From assembly GCA_030824835.1 (NCBI GenBank), contig JAPJRA010000243.1, positions 1 to 6,215 on the forward strand: DNA of 6,215 bases, written 5' to 3'. Within the stretch, counting starts at the first letter, position 1, and each line of letters begins with the position of its first letter. Positions 1-5,245 of the stretch are shown piece by piece. Source of the stretch: Geminicoccaceae bacterium (GTDB lineage Bacteria; Pseudomonadota; Alphaproteobacteria; Geminicoccales; Geminicoccaceae). The position numbers were made by a program, and so were the translations under genes. The notes beneath the pieces are model-generated. The model was not told the DNA's origin. It saw nothing but the letters and a program-made list of their open reading frames with translations, and ran no database searches.

Positions 1-1
1 C

Positions 2-376
2 TACACCCAGATCGGCCTCGTGACCCTGATCGGCCTGATCAGCAAGCACGGCATCTTGATGGTCGAATTCGCCAACGAGCTGCAGCGCAACGAGAATCTC
101 GACCGCCGCCGGGCCATTGCCCGGGCGGCGCGGGTGCGGCTGCGGCCGATCCTGATGACCACGGCCGCCATGGTGGTGGGCCTGTTCCCGCTGCTGGCGG
201 CAGCCGGTGCGGGTGCCGCCAGCCGCTTCGCGATCGGCCTCGTGATCGTGTCGGGCATGCTGATCGGCACGCTGTTCACGCTGTTCGTGCTGCCCGCCGT
301 CTACACCATGCTGGCGGCCGACCATCGCCCGGCCACCAGTGCCCGGCGGACCGAGGAGCTGGCGGCGGTCTCCTGA
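2..376 (+). CDS. RND multidrug efflux permease, C-terminal fragment (HAE-1/AcrB-like)
   Basis: This is the last 124 residues of an inner-membrane RND permease, which uses the proton gradient to pump drugs or other hydrophobic compounds out through a periplasmic adaptor and an outer-membrane channel. The 5' part lies before the window, and the frame is open from base 2. The visible part matches the end of AcrB-type pumps: the conserved stretch ISKHGILMVEFANELQ, the basic cytoplasmic segment, the RLRPILMT motif at the start of the next helix, then GLFPLLAAAGAGAASR and the last helix with GTLFTLFVLPAVY. Full-length relatives are about 1,000-1,050 residues, so roughly 12% is seen. It ends in TGA at 374-376. 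The fragment cannot show the substrate or which adaptor goes with it; adaptor genes usually lie upstream. Family assignment is confident; subfamily and substrate are not. Confidence 0.95.
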   Translation, partial: YTQIGLVTLIGLISKHGILMVEFANELQRNENLDRRRAIARAARVRLRPILMTTAAMVVGLFPLLAAAGAGAASRFAIGLVIVSGMLIGTLFTLFVLPAVYTMLAADHRPATSARRTEELAAVS

Positions 377-386
377 GCCGCCGGCT
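357..386. terminator. Hairpin spanning the convergent stop codons
   Basis: The arms AGCTGGCGGC (357-366) and GCCGCCGGCT (377-386) pair over 10 positions. One of these is a G-U wobble in the plus-strand RNA and an A-C mismatch in the minus-strand RNA. The 10-base loop includes the RND stop codon, and the right arm reaches into the MFS stop codon (385-387). There is no T-run on either side, so a classical Rho-independent terminator is not proven. Its position between convergent genes supports a shared, bidirectional termination or 3'-end protection role. This is inference. Confidence 0.4.
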
Positions 387-1932
387 ACTCGGCCGACAGT
401 GGCCGGGCGGCCGCGACGCGCAGATGCCGGGCGATGGTCGCGGTGTCGGCGGCGCGGATCAACAGCCAGCTCGAGACGGCGGCGACGGCGGCCACGGTCG
501 CGGCCGCGAGCAGGATGGCCTGGTAGCCATGGCCGAAGCTCAGCAGGGCCAGCCCCTGCAGCTCGGGAGGGACGGCCGCGAGATCGCCGGCGACGATGCT
601 GTGGATCAGCTCCGCGCGGCCGGCCGTCGAGTCGGGCAGGGAGGCGGCGACCGTGGCCGCGACCCGGGCGAACAGGATCGTGCCCAGCGCCGCGAAGCCG
701 ACGACGATGCCGGTGAAGCGGATCGTGCCGCCGATGCCCGAGCCCATGCCGGCGCGCTCGGGCGGGATGGCGCTCATGCTGACCTTGGCGGTCTCGCCGT
801 TGAGGATGCCGGCGCCGATTCCGGCGAGCAGCATGCCACCCAGCAGGGCAGGGTAGTGGAATGAAGGTGCGGTGAAGGCCAGCCACAGCATGCCGGCGCC
901 GACCAGCGCCAGGCCGATGGTCAGCAGGGCGCGTCCGGTCAGCCGGTGGGTCAAATGGACGGCCACCAGCCGTGGCACGACGAACAGCGGCAGGGCCATC
1001 GGCAGCATCAGCAGGCCGGCGGCCTGCGAGCCGTAGCCGAGCCCGCTCTGCAGGTAGAGCGGCAGGTAGTTGAGCATCGTCAGCATCGATGCGGCATAGG
1101 CGAGCCCGGCCAGGCAGGCGCCGACATAGGTCGGGTTGCGGAAGACCCGCAGGTCGACCATCGGCTGCGCCTGCCGGAGTTGGGTCAGCAGAAAGATCAG
1201 GAACAGCAACACTGCGACGGCGAGCTCGAGCCGGACCGAACGGCTGGACCAGCCGGCATGGTTGGCGAAGATCAGGGCGAGCGTGAGGAGGAACAGGCTG
1301 GCGCTGAACGACAGCAGGCCCGGGATGTCGATGCGCCGCGCGGCAGGGTCGCTCGATTCCTCGACGGCATGGAGGGCGAGCGCGAGGATGGCGATGCCCA
1401 CCGGGATGTTCACGTAGAAGGCCCACTCCCAGCCGAACTGTTGGGTGAGAAACCCGCCGATGATCGGGCCCAGCGAGATCGCGATGCCGATCACCGAGCC
1501 CCAGAAGGCGAACGCCCGTGCCCGCGCCGGCCCACGGAACGTGTGCGAGAGCGTGGCCAGCGCCGCGCTCAGCTGTAGCGCCGCGCCAATTCCCTGCACC
1601 GCGCGGGCGGCGTTGAGCATGGTGACGCTGGTGGCGGCACCGCAGGCGAAGGAGGCCACGGTGAACACGGCGAGGCCGATCAGCAGCACGCGCTTGCGGC
1701 CGTAGCGGTCGGCGAGCGAGCCTGCCGCCAGCAGCAGGGACGCGAAGGCCAGCGTGTAGGCGCTGACGACCCACTCGATGGCAGCGAAGTCGGCACCCAG
1801 CGAGCGCGCGATCGACGGCAGCGACACGGCGATGATGTTGGCGTCGAGGCTGATCATGAAGGAGGGCACGGAGACGCAGAGCAGGACCAGGGTCTGGTGC
1901 CTGCTGTCCCTGGCGTCCTGGCTGGTCGGCAT
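385..1932 (-). CDS. MFS exporter, DHA2 (EmrB/QacA) family, 14-helix
   Basis: A 515-residue inner-membrane drug:proton antiporter-like protein, the usual length for 14-helix DHA2 transporters. Visible family motifs, counted from the ATG at 1932: LDANIIAVSLP in helix 1 (29-39, motif D1), the WVVSAYTLA helix-2 stretch with W54 and Y59, motif A GSLADRYGRKR (71-81), motif B with R110 in AARAVQGIGAAL, and antiporter motif C from G145 to G160 with G149, GP155-156 and GG159-160. The start could be TTG at 1941, but ATG at 1932 is preferred because a GGGA Shine-Dalgarno-like sequence sits 9 bases before the ATG and would touch the TTG. The gene converges with the RND gene and is divergent from the gene at 2211. 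No EmrA-like adaptor is next to it, so it may work alone or with a distant partner. Substrate unknown; drugs or toxic metabolites are a family-based guess. Confidence 0.93.
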   Translation of the reverse strand: MPTSQDARDSRHQTLVLLCVSVPSFMISLDANIIAVSLPSIARSLGADFAAIEWVVSAYTLAFASLLLAAGSLADRYGRKRVLLIGLAVFTVASFACGAATSVTMLNAARAVQGIGAALQLSAALATLSHTFRGPARARAFAFWGSVIGIAISLGPIIGGFLTQQFGWEWAFYVNIPVGIAILALALHAVEESSDPAARRIDIPGLLSFSASLFLLTLALIFANHAGWSSRSVRLELAVAVLLFLIFLLTQLRQAQPMVDLRVFRNPTYVGACLAGLAYAASMLTMLNYLPLYLQSGLGYGSQAAGLLMLPMALPLFVVPRLVAVHLTHRLTGRALLTIGLALVGAGMLWLAFTAPSFHYPALLGGMLLAGIGAGILNGETAKVSMSAIPPERAGMGSGIGGTIRFTGIVVGFAALGTILFARVAATVAASLPDSTAGRAELIHSIVAGDLAAVPPELQGLALLSFGHGYQAILLAAATVAAVAAVSSWLLIRAADTATIARHLRVAAARPLSAE

Positions 1933-1942
1933 GATCGGCAAT

Positions 1943-1967
1943 CCCGCTGGCTAGCGGGCATGCCCGC
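1943..1967 (-). promoter_or_regulatory. Palindrome plus competing hairpins in the MFS leader
   Basis: Bases 1954-1967 form a perfect 14-bp palindrome, GCGGGCATGCCCGC. Bases 1943-1948 and 1953-1958 form a second inverted repeat, CCCGCT/AGCGGG, with a 4-base loop. In the MFS transcript the middle CCCGC segment can pair upstream (GCGGG, loop CAUG) or downstream (AGCGGG, which holds the GGGA ribosome-binding sequence before the ATG at 1932). The two structures exclude each other. The palindrome could instead be a dimeric repressor operator just downstream of the likely transcription start. The symmetry is directly visible; either function is inference. Confidence 0.45.
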
Positions 1968-1975
1968 GCCCGTGC

Positions 1976-2003
1976 AGCTTAGGATCGACCACATGCGTCC
2001 CAA
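1976..2003 (-). promoter_or_regulatory. Candidate promoter of the MFS gene
   Basis: On the minus strand TTGGGA (2003-1998) resembles a -35 element (4 of 6 to TTGACA). It is followed after 16 bases by TAAGCT (1981-1976), which keeps the three most conserved -10 positions (T1, A2, T6). This would start transcription near 1969-1970, just before the palindrome at 1954-1967. It is a weak match by eye; in a GC-rich genome chance matches of this quality occur. Confidence 0.3.
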
Positions 2004-2021
2004 ATGTCATTTATCCGTCGT
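2004..2021 (+). promoter_or_regulatory. Pho-box-like direct repeat in the divergent intergenic region
   Basis: ATGTCAT (2004-2010), spacer TTAT and CCGTCGT (2015-2021) have the 7+4+7 layout and 11-base period of PhoB sites. They agree with the E. coli Pho-box consensus at about 14 of 18 positions. The site lies directly upstream of the candidate -35 of the MFS gene but is oriented toward the gene at 2211, about 190 bases away. It sits in an unusually AT-rich patch. The same bases also contain an 11-base palindrome AAATGTCATTT (2002-2012), so another regulator is possible. Confidence 0.35.
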
Positions 2022-2029
2022 TTTCAGAC

Positions 2030-2051
2030 ATGGGGCCGTTCTGCGCCCCAT
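2030..2051. other. Perfect 7-bp inverted repeat in the intergenic region
   Basis: ATGGGGC (2030-2036) and GCCCCAT (2045-2051) are exact reverse complements around an 8-base loop. No T-run follows on either strand, so it is not an obvious intrinsic terminator. It lies between the Pho-like repeat and the gene at 2211, and may be a leader hairpin if transcription starts upstream, or an operator. Its role is not known. Confidence 0.3.
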
Positions 2052-2137
2052 CGTTCCGGACGGGCGGAGCAGTAGAACCCGTAAGCCCGAGACGGTGAAA
2101 CAGCCGGCCCAAGCTTTGCTCGAAAGGCGTATTAAGG

Positions 2138-2175
2138 TTCACCGCCGGCGCATAGTGATTTAGCCTGGAGGCTAA
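2138..2175 (+). promoter_or_regulatory. Candidate promoter with overlapping operator-like repeat for the 2211 gene
   Basis: TTCACC (2138-2143), a 17-base spacer and TAGCCT (2161-2166) give a plausible sigma-70 promoter with the T1, A2 and T6 positions of the -10 kept. The -10 is embedded in a perfect inverted repeat, TTAGCCT-GG-AGGCTAA (2160-2175), the layout expected for a repressor site blocking RNA polymerase. A start near 2173 would give a leader of about 38 bases. The repeat is certain; promoter and operator roles are inferred. Confidence 0.38.
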
Positions 2176-2210
2176 GACCAACGGTCAATGAGAAACCAAG
2201 CGGGGGCGAA

Positions 2211-2669
2211 ATGGTAAGGCAGGTCCTGTCATGTGGGCTGGCTTTGGGCGTCATGTTGCTGGCCGGTCAGGTCAGCGCCGAGCAATCAGGCGTCGATCAT
2301 CGACTCGACTATGTCGGCCTGTGGGAAGGTATGAGCCTGCTCGAGGGCGGCTCCGCGGCCGTGTCGATCTACCCGAATCCCGACGGAACGCTCACCTCCA
2401 TTACCTTGACCGCGGTCCGTGATCCCAAGCTCGGGCCGGTGTGCACGGGCGAGGGGCGAGACGTGATCCGGTCCATCTATGCCATGAAGAAAGGCCGTCC
2501 CGAGCTGGTCGACCACACCATCACCTGCGCCAGCGGCAAGGTCATCAAGGGGACGATACCCGTCCGGCTGGTGTTTGACCGGAAGTTCGATCTTCTGCGG
2601 ATATTTTTGGGCAGCAGTTCGGAGCCGATCAACGTGCTGCATCGTGCCAGCAGCAAGGGACCCGGCTAG
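2211..2669 (+). CDS. Small exported protein of unknown function
   Basis: A 152-residue protein that I do not recognise. It starts with a clear Sec signal peptide: a short basic N-terminus (R3), a hydrophobic core at about 5-19 and a likely cleavage after VSA23. There is a cysteine at position 8, but not in a lipobox context. The mature protein of about 129 residues alternates short hydrophobic and polar stretches, suggesting a beta-rich fold, with the motifs GLWEG (36-40) and YPNPDGTL (54-61). It has just two cysteines, C78 in PVCTGEG and C106 in TITCASG, which could form one periplasmic disulfide. ATG at 2211 is chosen because it gives the signal peptide; a G-rich sequence at 2202-2206 is a weak ribosome-binding site. 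It stands alone: mscL follows after 197 bases, with a hairpin in between. Function cannot be assigned from sequence. Confidence 0.72.
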   Translation: MVRQVLSCGLALGVMLLAGQVSAEQSGVDHRLDYVGLWEGMSLLEGGSAAVSIYPNPDGTLTSITLTAVRDPKLGPVCTGEGRDVIRSIYAMKKGRPELVDHTITCASGKVIKGTIPVRLVFDRKFDLLRIFLGSSSEPINVLHRASSKGPG

Positions 2670-2687
2670 CCGCGAAGCGCTCGCGGC
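2669..2687 (+). terminator. Hairpin directly after the 2211 gene
   Basis: GCCGCGA (2669-2675) and TCGCGGC (2681-2687) pair perfectly over 7 bases with a 5-base loop AGCGC. The stem starts at the last base of the TAG stop codon. No T-run follows, so termination would be weak or need Rho. It marks the probable 3' end of this transcript. Confidence 0.4.
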
Positions 2688-2840
2688 ACGTCGGGACGCG
2701 CCCCGATCGCATCCGGCCCGGCCGCGGCTCTCTCCAGGGGGCGTCCCGCCCTTGCGTCGGTCGATCGGTAACGCACTGGCGCTCGCTCCCCTGGGACCTG
2801 GCACGCGGCTGGCCGTGGCGCACCCCCTCTGCTAGAGGCG

Positions 2841-2866
2841 ACCGAGCCCCCTCGGGAGATCTCGGT
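2841..2866 (+). promoter_or_regulatory. mscL ribosome-binding region with alternative pairings
   Basis: GGGAG (2854-2858) lies 8 bases before the mscL ATG and is the likely Shine-Dalgarno sequence. ACCGAG at 2841-2846 can pair with CTCGGT at 2861-2866, which leaves GGGAG in the loop. Alternatively CCGAG can pair with CTCGG at 2851-2855, which covers the first two G of the site. The two pairings exclude each other. The sites are visible; any effect on translation is inference. Confidence 0.4.
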
Positions 2867-3301
2867 ATGCTGAAGGAATTCAAGGAGTTCGCCCTCAGGG
2901 GCAACGTGCTCGACCTGGCCGTTGGGATCATCATCGGCACGGCCTTCACGGCCATCGTGACGTCGCTCGTGGACGACATCATCATGCCGCCGCTCGGGGT
3001 CTTGCTGGGTGGCGTCGACTTCTCCGGCTACTATCTGCAGCTCACCGACCTTGCGCACGACTACCCGTCCTTGCAGGCGGCACGCACAGCCGGCGTCGCG
3101 GTGATCGCGTTCGGCTCGTTCGCCAACGCGGTGATCAAGTTCGTGATCGTGGCGTTCGCCGTGTTCCTGCTGGTCAAGCAGGTGAACAATCTCCGCCGGC
3201 TCGTGGACGGCGACGAGCCTGCGGCGCCAGCGCCGCCGTCGCCGGAACTCTTGGTGTTGCAGGAGATCCGCGACCTGCTGAAGCGGCGCGGACCGGGGTG
3301 A
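2867..3301 (+). CDS. mscL: Large-conductance mechanosensitive channel MscL
   Basis: A 144-residue channel subunit that forms a homopentamer in the inner membrane and opens under high membrane tension, releasing solutes during sudden hypo-osmotic shock. All family landmarks are present: the amphipathic N-terminal helix [13 protein letters not shown] (1-13), TM1 with the pore-lining run DLAVGIIIG (16-24), where L17, G20 and I21 correspond to E. coli L19, G22 and V23, then [14 protein letters not shown] (36-49), a periplasmic loop with YYLQL and PSL, TM2 at about 76-104 ending in VKQVNNL, a Pro/Ala-rich linker, and the C-terminal bundle helix [15 protein letters not shown] (125-139). The length is close to the E. 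coli protein (136). The start is supported by GGGAG 8 bases upstream. It appears to be a single gene rather than part of an operon. Assignment is near certain. Confidence 0.98.
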   Translation: MLKEFKEFALRGNVLDLAVGIIIGTAFTAIVTSLVDDIIMPPLGVLLGGVDFSGYYLQLTDLAHDYPSLQAARTAGVAVIAFGSFANAVIKFVIVAFAVFLLVKQVNNLRRLVDGDEPAAPAPPSPELLVLQEIRDLLKRRGPG

Positions 3302-3320
3302 GGGGGTTCCGGTGGAGACG

Positions 3321-3354
3321 TCGTCACCGAGATGTCACGGGTAGCGCCTACACG
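3321..3354 (+). promoter_or_regulatory. Weak Pho-box-like repeat and possible -10 before the PhoX-family gene
   Basis: GTCAC occurs at 3323-3327 and again at 3334-3338, an 11-base period that fits the PhoB layout. The 18-base unit starting at 3321 matches the E. coli Pho-box consensus at about 11 of 18 positions, so it is weak. TACACG at 3349-3354 is a possible -10 at the spacing seen in PhoB-dependent promoters. The box starts 78 bases before the gene. The first repeat overlaps an imperfect palindrome (3311-3328) that may instead belong to the mscL 3' end. Confidence 0.33.
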
Positions 3355-3398
3355 CCGTCGCAGTTCATTGCATAGCCAAGTCCCTCGGAGGGTCGACG

Positions 3399-5171
3399 AT
3401 GATGCGTGGCGTTCTGCTCGCTACCACGGCCATGCTGGCGCTGCCCGCGATGGCGATGGCCAAGGATCCGCTGGTGTTCGCGCCGACGGCAGCGCCGGCC
3501 GATGACGCCGCCAAGCGGGCGGTGACCGCAAGCCCCTCGGTGACCGTCGACGGGACCGAGGTCGCGATCGGCTACCAGACGCTGCTGCGTACCGGCCAGA
3601 AGATCGGCGCGGGCGTGTTCGGGCAGATCCTAGACGTGAACGGCGAGCCCATCATCGGCAAGGACGGCTCCGCCATGGTCTCGCCGTCGACCGATTTCTC
3701 CTCGATCCTGGAGAAGGACGGCCAGCTGTACGTCGTGTCGCATTTCGAGACCCGGCCGGCCGCGGTCTACGTCACCGAGGTCACGCAGGCGGACGACGGC
3801 ATGCTGACGGCCGTCGACACCCAGGCCGTCGACTTCTCGGCCGACTGGGGCCTGTGGGTGCCGTGCGCCGGCTCCGTAACGCCGTGGGGGACGCATCTGG
3901 GCTCGGAGGAGTACGAGCCCGACGCCGTCAAGGTCGAGGCGGCAACGTCGGTCGAGGAGCTGGAGAAGCTCGACGAGGATCCGACCGCGATGGCCATGTA
4001 TTTCGGCTTCGACCCGAGCAAGGATGACATCGCGGCCTTCCGCAAGGCCTTCAACCCCTACGCCTATGGCTACATCACCGAGATTGCCATCGGCGATGCG
4101 GGCAAGCCGGCGGCCGCCAAGCACTACGCGATGGGCCGCTTCGCGCACGAGCTCGGCAAGGTGATGCCCGATCAGAAGACGGTCTACCTCTCTGATGATG
4201 GGACCAATGTCGGGCTTTACCGCTTCGTCGCCGACGAAGCCGGCAAGCTCGATACCGGGACGCTCTATGCTGCCAAGTGGACCCAGACCAGCGCCGAAAA
4301 TGGTGGTGCTGCGGACATCAGCTGGGTCGATCTCGGCCATGCCGACAGCGCGTCGGTCAAGGCGCTGGTCGCCGGCGGCACCAAGTTTGGCGACATCTTT
4401 GAGATGGCGAAGATGGGCGAGGACGGCAGCTGCGCCGAGGGTTTCGGCGCCTCGGTCGCCAACGGTACCCTGGAGTGCCTGAAGGTCAAGGAGGGCATGG
4501 ACCTCGCCGCCTCGCGCCTCGAGACCCGGCGCTATGCCGCACTCAAGGGCGCCACGGTCGAGCTGCGCAAGGAGGAAGGCATCGCCTTCGATGCCGATCA
4601 CCATCGCCTCTACGTCGCCATCTCCGAGATTTCCAGCGGGATGGAAGATCAGGCTTCCAAGGGCAAGGCGAGCGGCAAGTACGATCTCGGCGGCGGCAAC
4701 GACATCAAGCTCGCCTACAATCCCTGCGGGGGCGTCTACGCGCTCGACCTCGACGCGGACTATGTCGCGTCGAACATGAAGGCGATCATCGTCGGCAAGC
4801 CGCACAAGTACGAGGATGGCTCCGAGTGGGCCGGCAACACCTGTGACATGGACGGGCTGGCCAATCCGGATAACATCTCCTACCTGCCCGGCCGCGACAC
4901 GCTGTTCATCGGCGAGGACACGGGCTCAGGGCATCAAAACGACGCGGTGTGGGCGCTCAACCTCGCCTCGGGCGATCTGACCCGAATTCTGACCACGCCC
5001 TACGGCGCCGAGACCACCTCGGTCTATGCCTACCCGGACGTCCACGGCCATGGCTACGTAATGGCCGTGGTCCAGCATCCCTACGGCGAGTCCGACGAGG
5101 ACAAGCTGCAGTCGCCGGACGAGGCGCAGGCCTATCTCGGCTATATCGGACCGTTCCCCAAGCTCGACTGA
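3399..5171 (+). CDS. PhoX-family (DUF839) alkaline phosphatase-like exported protein
   Basis: A 590-residue exported protein of the PhoX/DUF839 family. Characterised PhoX enzymes are monomeric phosphomonoesterases with a beta-propeller fold and a Ca/Fe cofactor, releasing phosphate from organic esters. Family hallmarks here are CAGSVTPWGTHLGSEE (156-171), GRFAHE (246-251), YLSDDGTNVGLYRF (263-276), KEEGIAFD (391-398), CDMDGLANPDN (482-492) and FIGEDT (503-508). C156, E171, E251 and E393 are the likely counterparts of the PhoX iron and calcium ligands. The signal peptide (1-21, cleavage after AMA) is Sec-like with only one arginine, whereas canonical PhoX uses Tat. The frame is closed by TAG at 3342 and has no upstream start codon, so no twin-arginine leader is missed. 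GGAGGG (3387-3392) lies 6 bases before ATG 3399 and 9 before ATG 3402; either may be used. Phosphatase activity is inferred; some DUF839 proteins are uncharacterised. Confidence 0.88.
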   Translation: MMRGVLLATTAMLALPAMAMAKDPLVFAPTAAPADDAAKRAVTASPSVTVDGTEVAIGYQTLLRTGQKIGAGVFGQILDVNGEPIIGKDGSAMVSPSTDFSSILEKDGQLYVVSHFETRPAAVYVTEVTQADDGMLTAVDTQAVDFSADWGLWVPCAGSVTPWGTHLGSEEYEPDAVKVEAATSVEELEKLDEDPTAMAMYFGFDPSKDDIAAFRKAFNPYAYGYITEIAIGDAGKPAAAKHYAMGRFAHELGKVMPDQKTVYLSDDGTNVGLYRFVADEAGKLDTGTLYAAKWTQTSAENGGAADISWVDLGHADSASVKALVAGGTKFGDIFEMAKMGEDGSCAEGFGASVANGTLECLKVKEGMDLAASRLETRRYAALKGATVELRKEEGIAFDADHHRLYVAISEISSGMEDQASKGKASGKYDLGGGNDIKLAYNPCGGVYALDLDADYVASNMKAIIVGKPHKYEDGSEWAGNTCDMDGLANPDNISYLPGRDTLFIGEDTGSGHQNDAVWALNLASGDLTRILTTPYGAETTSVYAYPDVHGHGYVMAVVQHPYGESDEDKLQSPDEAQAYLGYIGPFPKLD

Positions 5172-5195
5172 GCCCCGTACCCCGAGACGTCAAGG

Positions 5196-5223
5196 AGGGG
5201 GCGGGCTGCGGCCTGCCCCCTTT
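5196..5223 (+). terminator. Strong intrinsic terminator after the PhoX-family gene
   Basis: An 11-bp stem pairs 5196-5206 with 5211-5221, with a single G-U wobble (5203/5214) and a five-G/five-C core. It is capped by TGCG, a UNCG-class tetraloop closed by C-G, and followed by TTT. This is the best terminator in the window. It starts 25 bases after the stop codon and ends 22 bases before the next start, so it should limit read-through into the CxxCH gene. Confidence 0.8.
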
Positions 5224-5245
5224 GCGCTGTGGAACCGACGGAACC

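Noticed and set aside
946..1578. 210-codon plus-strand frame opposite the MFS gene
   Set aside because: It is antisense to a transporter with all DHA2 motifs, and its translation is a Gln/Arg/Glu/Gly-rich shadow.
1933..1941. TTG at 1941 as the MFS start (three residues longer)
   Set aside because: The only Shine-Dalgarno-like sequence would directly adjoin the TTG, while ATG at 1932 has it 9 bases away.
1897..2163. 88-codon plus-strand frame across the divergent intergenic region
   Set aside because: It starts inside the MFS gene, spans the promoter-like and symmetric elements, and shows no signal peptide, domain or ribosome-binding site.
2688..2840. Possible gene or RNA between the 2211 gene and mscL
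   Set aside because: Open frames here are shadows running in from neighbours, and I found no convincing promoter or RNA structure beyond the hairpin at 2669-2687.
3630..4805. 391-codon minus-strand frame inside the PhoX-family gene
   Set aside because: It lies wholly antisense to a gene with clear family motifs and has a low-complexity Arg/Gly/Leu/Asp composition, so it is a codon-bias shadow.
5222..5245. In-frame TTG at 5222 as an earlier start of the CxxCH gene
   Set aside because: It lies inside the terminator T-run, has no suitably spaced ribosome-binding site, and would spoil the signal peptide's short N-terminus.
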